This document shows positions 51,201 to 60,200 of a stretch of 64,000 nucleotides of DNA, piece by piece. The stretch is from AM-0621 sp964573505 (GTDB taxonomy: Bacteria > Planctomycetota > Planctomycetia > Planctomycetales > Planctomycetaceae): the NCBI GenBank assembly GCA_964573505.1, contig CAZNMS010000003.1, forward strand, positions 1 to 64,000, read 5' to 3'. Both the position numbers and the translations under genes were made by a program. Below the pieces are notes generated by a model that saw nothing but the letters and a program-made list of their open reading frames with translations, searched no databases and had not been told where the DNA came from. Position 1 is the stretch's first letter; each line of letters begins with the position of its first letter.

Positions 51201-54200
51201 CTTCGTCCCGGCGGTGACAAGCAGCACCGGCTCGCTGCGTTTCGCTCAAGGCGAGAACGTCGTCGTCCCCGCGTCATGGCGCGCCGCGAACATCACGGCT
51301 CTCTCGTCGGGACTCGTTGACCCGAACGGCAACATGCTCGGCGGCGACGTCACGCTCGCTGCGAATCCGACGCGCTCGGACGGCAGCGCGATTGGCGTGC
51401 TTGATCTCAGCGCGCTCGGCACGATCAATCTCGCCGTCACTCCGAATCCGACAGTCGGACTCGCGGTCTCATACGGCAACAACATTCTCAACTTGCCGTC
51501 GAGCATCTCGCTCAGCGCCTCGAACAGCTTCATCGAGATTCATCAGCACGACTCGCTGAGCAACGCCCGCAACCTCTTTGCAAACGGGCACGTCACGCTC
51601 GAGTCCTATGCGGGCACCGTCTCCGTCTCGAACGGCACGATCAGCGGCAGCGGCTCAAACCTTTCTGCAGTGAGACTCATTGCCGCGAACGAGATCATCG
51701 TCGATCCCGGTCGCGTTGCGGCGAGTTTGTGGGACATCAGCGGTCGCTTCCGCATCGGCGATGCGACGGGCTCAACGGCGATCCTCAATACGGGCAGCCT
51801 CTTGTTCCGCTCGGGTTCGACGTATGTCGCCGACATCAATTCGTCGAGCTACGACGTGCTCAACGTCAGCGGCACAGTCGCGCTCGAACCGCACGTCAAT
51901 CTGCAACTCAATGGCTCGCGCACCGAGACCTTCATGCTCATCAGCAATGACGGCAGCGATCGCATGACGGGCCAGTTCGAGAACTATCCGCTCCGTAGTT
52001 TTCATGACATCGGCGGCACCGAGTTCCGCGTCGTCGACGTGCTCAACGACAACGACTTCGGCTTCGCAACGCCCGGCAATCTCAGCGTGACGTCGCTGCC
52101 GCCCGGCACGGATGTGCGAGTCTTCCTCGACGGCGAGTATCTCGTCATTACGCAGAACGGCATCGTCGTTAGCCGCACACACACGATGTTGATTGCTGAA
52201 GTCACGATCGACGCGCCCGTCAATTTGCAGACCGGCAACGGAGATACCGGCGGCACGATCAGTCTCGATCTCGCGACAAACTCATTCGTGCAAACAACGC
52301 CGAACGAGACCTCTCCGACGATCCGCTTCAGCAACTTGCAGAGTCTCGTCATCAACGGCGGCGCGGGGACCGACAATCTCGTTCTCGACAACAGCGGCTC
52401 ATCATCAGATTCGACGATCGCGATCACCGGTGACTCAATCACTGGACTCGGAGCAACCCCGATCTCGTTCAGCGGACTCGATGCACTGACGATCGACTCG
52501 GGCTCCGGCGACAACGCGTTCTCACTGAGTGGCAACTTGCCGAACCTCATCCTCAATACCGGCGAGGGCGGCGACGACATTTCGATCAATGGCTCCATCA
52601 CGAGCCTCTCGCTTGATACGGGCACCGGCAGCGACGCGCTTCACTTCAGCGGCACGATCACCAATCTCGTGCTCAATACCGGCAGCGGTGCCGATGAGAT
52701 CTCGCTGAGCGGTTCACTCGGCACGCTCAGCGTCGATACCGGCAACGGCGAAGACACCGACGACGTCTCGATCGTCGGCTCGTTCACAACGCTCAACCTC
52801 GTAACGGGAGCCGGTGCCGACAACGTCACCGTCGGAGCAAGCAACGCCGGAGCAACGATCAATCTCGATCTCGGTGACGACGGAGTCCCCGACGCATTGA
52901 CGATTCGCGGCAACGACGGCGGCAGTTCAACGGCCATCAGCGCCTCAAGCGGCTACGGGCTCGCGTTCAATCGCACCGACGGCACGCAGATCAACGCGAA
53001 GAACATTGCGGACGGAGAACTCACTCTCGATCTCGGAACTGGCGACGATCTTGTCAGCGTCAACTTCGCGAACGGCAACCCGATTCCGACCGGCGGCATC
53101 ACCGTCAACGGCGGCGGGCAATCGTCCGACACCGGCGACATCCTCGCGATCAACGGCGCGGGTCAAGTCGGTGCTGCGTCCTATACCCCCGACCCGACGA
53201 CGTTCGGCAACGGCAAGCTCAGCTTCGGCAGCGCCGGCTCGATCGACTTCACCGGACTCGAACCCGTCATCGTTTCGAACGTTGCTTCTCTCGTCATGAC
53301 GACGACCGGCAGCGTCGACGACATCGCGTTTGCTGCTGTCGATTACTCGGGCAACGCCGCCGTCAACATCAGTGGCACGAGCGACGGCATCGGCTTCGAA
53401 CTGCTGACGTTCTTTGATGTCGACAACTTCGAACTCGATCTCGGCACAAACGACATCATCGGCGGCGGTAACGGAAATGACATCGTCCGCTTCGTCGAGC
53501 ACGCTTCGCATTCCATCGCTGACGTCGGGGCTTCGCTCACGATCAACGGCGGTTCCGGCAGCGGCACGCTCACCATTACCGGAGCGGCAGAAGTCTCCGA
53601 TCTCACGATCAATAGTGGCAGCGGCAATGACTCGCTGACCTTCACGAGCGTCACCGCCGAATCGCTGACGCTCAACACCAATAGCGGCGATGACGTCGTC
53701 AACCTCAGCGGTTCAATCACTTCGCTCGACATCGCGGCTGCTGACGGAGCCGACTCGATTACCGTCAACGCCGATGTAGCAACTCTGACAGTCAGCGCCG
53801 GAAACGGAGACAACTCACTCGCACTCGGCGGCACGTCGACGACGGCAAAGCTCATAACCAGAAGCGGCAGCGACACTGTCTCGATCACCGGCGAGCACGC
53901 CGCGCTCGACATCGAAACGGGCGACGCGAGCGACTCCGTCACGATCGCTTCGACCTCAACGACAATCCGCATCGACGCCGGAACGGACAGCGCGAGCGAC
54001 GTACTCACACTCAGCGGCAGCGCGACAAGCTACGACCTCGCAACGCACGACGGAGCCGACGCCATCTCGCTCGACATCGCTTTCAATACGCTGACGCTCG
54101 CAGCCGGAACCGGAAGCGACGCCGTCGCGTTGCAAGCCAATCAAGCGAACTCAACCGCGACGCTCGATCTCGGCACTGACGCCGCGCTCGATCACTTCAC

Positions 54201-57200
54201 ATTCAACGCCGGTGCAATCGCCGCCGCGCTGACACTCACTGCTGAAGCAACCGGACTCGCACTCACTCGCGCCGACGGCACCGCGCTGCATCTCATCAAT
54301 GCAACGACCGACGCGCTCACGATCGCGCTAACCGACGCCGCATCGAGCCTCACTGTCGACTTCAGCAACGGCACCGCAGTGCCGACCGGCGGCCTCACAA
54401 TCAACGGCGATGCCGACGCACTCGGAGTTAGCAACGACGACATCACCTTAATCGGAGCCGGCGCGCTGACCTCTGCCGCCGTCACTCCGAGCGTCGGCAT
54501 CACCGACGCCGCACAACTCAGTTTAAATGGCGCGTTCGGCGCGCGTTCAATTGCCGTCACTCACATTGCAAACGCAACGCTCGACGAGATCGCCGATTTG
54601 ACCGTCACAACTCCCGGCAGCAGCGACGACATCGCGTTGACCGGCGCGACCGTGCGATCGTCAAGCGGCCTTACGTTGACCGGCAGCAGCGACAGCACCG
54701 ACTTCACGACGCTGCATCTCGCTCGCATCGGCACGTTGCATCTCGATCTCGCCGCAAACGACGCGCTGAACTCCGGCAGCGGAGCGGACGTCGTCTCACT
54801 GACGAACGGCCCGAGCAACATTCCGACACTCGCCGCTTCCGGCACCGACTTCGACATCACAACGGGAGCCGGTATCGACAACCTCAATCTCAGCGGCGAT
54901 CTCAACGACGTCACGCTGCATTCGGGCGCTGCCGACGACGTGCTCAACATCAGAGGCACATCGCAATCATTGCTCATCACAACCGATGCCGGAGCCGACT
55001 CGCTGACGATCGACGGCACGCATGCGAGCCTCAACGTCGACTTCGGTGACGGAGCCGACTCATTGCTCGCCGGTCATGCCGATGAAATTCTGATGACACC
55101 GTCGCTGCCGCTCGACCTCACGGCCGCGACGCTTCTCGGCGGCAGCGGTGCTGACCGCTTCGAGATCTACGGCGCGCTCGGCACGACGACTCTGCAGGCC
55201 GGTGCTGACGCCGACGCACTCAGTCTCGACGTCACCGCAAAGTCGCTGACAGTGACGACCGACGACGGCACTGCTTCCGATGCCGCTGACTCATTCACAC
55301 TCAGCGGCGAAGTCACAGCGCTCACACTCGCAACCGGAGCGGGCGAAGACTCCGTCAGCATCAGTGGCACGCACGGTTCGCTCGATCTGAGCACCGGATC
55401 CGATGCCGACAACATCAGTCTGCTCGGCTCAGCAACGCACGTGACGCTGACCTCAGCAAGCGGCACCGACAACATCACGATCAACGGCGACTTCGCGAAT
55501 CTCGATGTCGACTCGGGACTCGATGCCGACACCATTTCAATTGCCGGAACGTCATCGAAGCTCAACGTTCAAACGTCCGACGGAGACGACTCGCTCACAC
55601 TGACCGGCACGCACGGCACAACAACGCTCGACACTCAAGCGGGTGCCGACGGACTCACCATCTCGGGCACGTACACAACATTGACCGCAAGCACCGGCAG
55701 CGAAGCCGACACTGTCTCGCTCGACATCACCGGCACGACGATCGTGCTCGCAACCGATGACGGAGCCGACCTCATCAACATCAGCGGAGCGATCGCCGAT
55801 CTCTCGCTCGACACAGGTAACCATTCCGACACAGTCAACGTGCTCGGCGAGCATCAACTCGTCGATATCGCATCGTCCGACGGCGACGACGTTCTGACTC
55901 TCAACGCCGCGATCGCAACGCTCGACGTCTCAACCGGCAGCGGCGCAGACACACTCACAGTCCGCAACGAGATCCGCACGGCGGTCATCGACACTGGCAC
56001 CGAGAACGACGCTCTCAACGTCAACGCCGACATCAACTCGCTGACGGCGAACACTCAAGCGGGCGACGACTCGATCACGATCAACGGCAGCACGCTGACG
56101 CTCGGCATCAACTCCGCTGCCGGAGCCGATCAACTCATCATCAACGGCTTTATGGACGTCATGACGATCGAGACCGGCACGGAAGCCGATACCGTTGCGA
56201 TCGACACCGAATTCACGCGACTCGCGCTGACCGCAAACACTGGCAGCGACGAGATCGATCTCCGCACAAACTCCGCCGGTGCCGTTGCAACGATTGATCT
56301 CGGCTCCGACTCCGATCTCGATCATCTGACGTTTCACGGGACGAGCGCCGACAACGCCGTGCTCGTTCGCAAAGAATCGACTGGCGTCGAAATCTCCCGC
56401 GACGACGACACCGTCGTGCATGCCGTGCATATCGAGACCGACACACTCACGTTGCCGCTCGACAGTTCGAACGACGTGCTGACAGTCGACTACGTCAACG
56501 GCAACCCGATCCCGACCGGCAAGCTGATCGTCGACGGCGAGAGCCCCTCAACGTCATTGGCCGACAAGCTGCGCATTCAAGGCCGCGATGCGATCGACTC
56601 ACTCACTTACTTGCCGAGCGGCACAACATTCGGCTCGGGCTCATTCATCGCGACCGGCGATTTCGGCACGCGCGAGATCGTCTTTTCGAACATCGAGAAC
56701 CTCAGTGTCGCGGGCATCAACGACTTCACTGCCGTCACGGCCAATAGCATCGACGACATCACGCTCGCCAATGCCATTGAGGACAACACTGCCGCCATTC
56801 GCATCACCGGTAGCAGCGACGATCTCAACATCACTCCGCTGAGCTTCTACGACGTCACGACCTTCATTCTCGATCTCGCAACGCACGACTCAGCCTTTGA
56901 ACGCAGCGGCAACGATTCGCTGACCGTCATCGACAACGCGAGCACCGCAAGCACGATCGCGAACGCGCTGACCGTGCTCGATCTCAAGACAGGAGCCGGC
57001 GCGGACAACGTCTCAATCAACGCCGCACTCGGCACGGCGATGCTCGATACAAACATCGGCTCAGACACGATCACTCAAACCGGCTCAGCCGTTCGTCTCA
57101 ACATCACGACCGATTCCGGCGACGACTCAATCACGCTCGACGGAGCGATCAGCTCGCTCAACCTCACAACGAGCAGCGGCATCGACCTACTGACAATGCA

Positions 57201-60200
57201 CGGCAAGCACGGCACCGCGGTCGTCGATACGGGTAACGAAAATGACACTGTCAGCAGCGACGCAACATTCAACGCGCTGACTCTCGCGACTCAAGCGGGC
57301 AATGACGTCGTCCTCTTCAGCGGCGACATCACGACGCTCGTGATGACGAATGGCAGCGGCACTGATGCGATCACAATTCACGGTCACTTCGGCTCCGCAA
57401 CGATCGACACCGGAACCGAAGCCGACACCGTCAGCAGCGACGCGCTCTTCAGCACGCTGAATCTCAATACCAATACCGGAGCCGACATTGTCGACCTCCG
57501 CACGAACTCAGCGAACGCGATCGCCAATGTCGATCTCGGCACCGACACCGACTTCGACAAGCTCACGTTTCACGGGACTTCCGCCGCGAATGACATGCTG
57601 CTGAAGAAAGAAGTCAGCGGCGTCGAGATCAGCCGCGAAGATCACACTGTCGTGCATGCCTCGCAGATTGAGTCAGACACGTTGCATCTCGAACTCGACG
57701 TTGAGAACGACGTGCTGACCGTCGACTACGTCAACGGCAACCCGATCCCGACCGGCAAGCTGATCGTCGACGGCGAAGCGCCGACGTCTGCTCCCGGCGA
57801 CAAGTTGCGCTTGCTCGGTCGCGGACTCATCGACTCGCTGACGTATCTGCCGAGCAGCACAACGTTCGCTTCCGGCGTCTTCACAACAAGCGGAGCGTTC
57901 GGCACGCGAGACATCGTCTTCAGCAGCATCGAGAACCTCGCAGTCTCGGGCATCAACGACTTCACGATCACAACGCCCAATAGCGTCGACAACGTGACGC
58001 TCGCGGCGACGACTGAAGACGAAGCCGCCGCCGTGCGGTTCAGTGGTTCAAGCGACGGCATCAGCCTGAGCCCGCTCAACTTCTACGACGTCACTCGTTT
58101 CCACTTAGACCTCGCAACGCACGACGCTGTTTCGATGACTAACGAAAGCGGTAACGGCAACGATCAGCTCGCTCTGACTGGTACTCGCGCCGCGAACGAA
58201 GTCTTCGCTCGCGGCCTCAACGACGTTGAACTCCGCTCAACGCGAGCCGGTGCGATCGACACTGACAACGTCGACTTCCTCGGCAACGTGCGCGTGCTGC
58301 GAGATCTCGACGTGCACGACTTCAGCACGATCAACATCGCCGCTGCGATCACTGCGGATCGCGACATCCGCTTCACTCACTTCGATTCGTTGACGAGCAC
58401 CGCGCCGGTCACTGCCGGTCGCGAACTCACACTGATCGCTGACGAGATTCATCTCGACGCGCTCGCAACCTTCATCGCTCCGACGATCGGCTTGCGTCCC
58501 TTCACAACCGACTTGCCGATCGAACTCGGCGGCACGAGCGACAACAGAGTCGGCGTGCTCGAACTGAGTGACGCTGAACTCGATCGCATCCGCACCGACT
58601 TACTGCGGATCGGCTTCAAGACCGCACCCAATCGCACTTCAACCGAACTCGTCGTGCCGACTCGCATTGTCGACGGACCAATCGACGGCAGCGCAGGCCC
58701 GATCTCGATCATCGGCTCCGTCACGATTGATCCCGCGAACATTCCGAACTTGCATCTTCTGACGGGCTCCTCGCTCACGCAGACCGCGCCGCTGCAAGTC
58801 CTCAATCTCGCCGTCACTGCCGACGACGCGATCAACTTGCCGCTCTTCAGCAACAACATCGACAGCACGCTGACGCTGCACAGTGATTGGAGCTTCGTGA
58901 CCTTCAACAACAGCAACGGCTACTCGATCGGACTCGTCGATGCGCAGTCCGGTCTCAACGCCTTCGGCGGCAGCGTGATGCTCAGCGTCGCCGCCAATCC
59001 CGCCGATCAGAACTTGCGCGTTACCAATACGCGACCGCTGAGCGACGTCTATGCCCGCGACGAAATCACAATCTCGCTGCTCGGTGCCGAAGCACGCTTC
59101 ATCATCGACACTGACGCCCGACTCGAATCGAAAGACCCGCTCGTTCCGAATCGCAGCGGCCTCGTGCATCGCATCACTGCCGACAATATGGATCTCGGCG
59201 GCGACATCCTCGCGGTCGGTCAACGAGTCGTCCTGCAACCGCTGACCGCCGGCACGGCGTTGCAAGTCGGTCGCGCGGTGACAACTGACTCCGCCCGCAC
59301 GCTCGAACTCAACGACAGCGAACTTGATCGAGTCGTCTCGAAGCTGCTCGATGTCGGACGCAACGACGACCGAGCAGCCGCAAGCATCACTCTGAATGGC
59401 ATCGTCACTCCGCAGTTTGCGAGCACCCTGCATCTCAAAACCGGCGGCGACATCAACGGAGCGAACGGCAGCATCGGCGTTGCCAATCTCGCGTTGAGCG
59501 TCGCCGGCAGTGCGTTGCTGACGAACGCGAGCAATCAACTCGGCACGCTCGCCGGAGTCATCGGCTCAAGCGGCAGCGGCTCACTCGATGTCGTCGATCA
59601 AAGCATTCTGACGATCGGAGATGCCGACACTCTGAGCGGCCTCTCCGCAAGCGGCAGCATCGCGATCAGCACGCAGAACGCCTTCACCATTCGTCGCGAC
59701 ATCACTGCGGCAGGAGCAATCGAACTCACTTCACGAGACCGCAATACCGACGCCGACGACCTCATCATCAACGCCGGAGTCGCGATTCGATCGACCGGCA
59801 ACTCGGTAACAATAACTACCGGCGATGATCTCACCGTGCTTCAAAGCGTCGTCATCAACGCCGCGAAGAACATCACCGTGACTGCCGGAGCGAACGCAAT
59901 CGACCCGACGTTGAAATCAGTTGCAGCGTTGAACGGCACGCTCAGCGCCGGTGCAAACATCGCGCTCACAAACGGCAGCGGCCCAATCACTCTCGACGCC
60001 GCGCTCACTGCCGGTGACGCGATCACGATCACTCAAACCGGAGACGATCAACTCTTCAGCGCGACGAACGCTCTGACTGCCGTCAGCAACATCAACATCA
60101 CTGCCGACGACATCAACATCAGTTCGACATCAACGCTCAGCGCACCCGGAGTCCTCTTGCAGCCGGCTGAAGCGGGCGAGCGGATCATTCTCGGCGCGAC

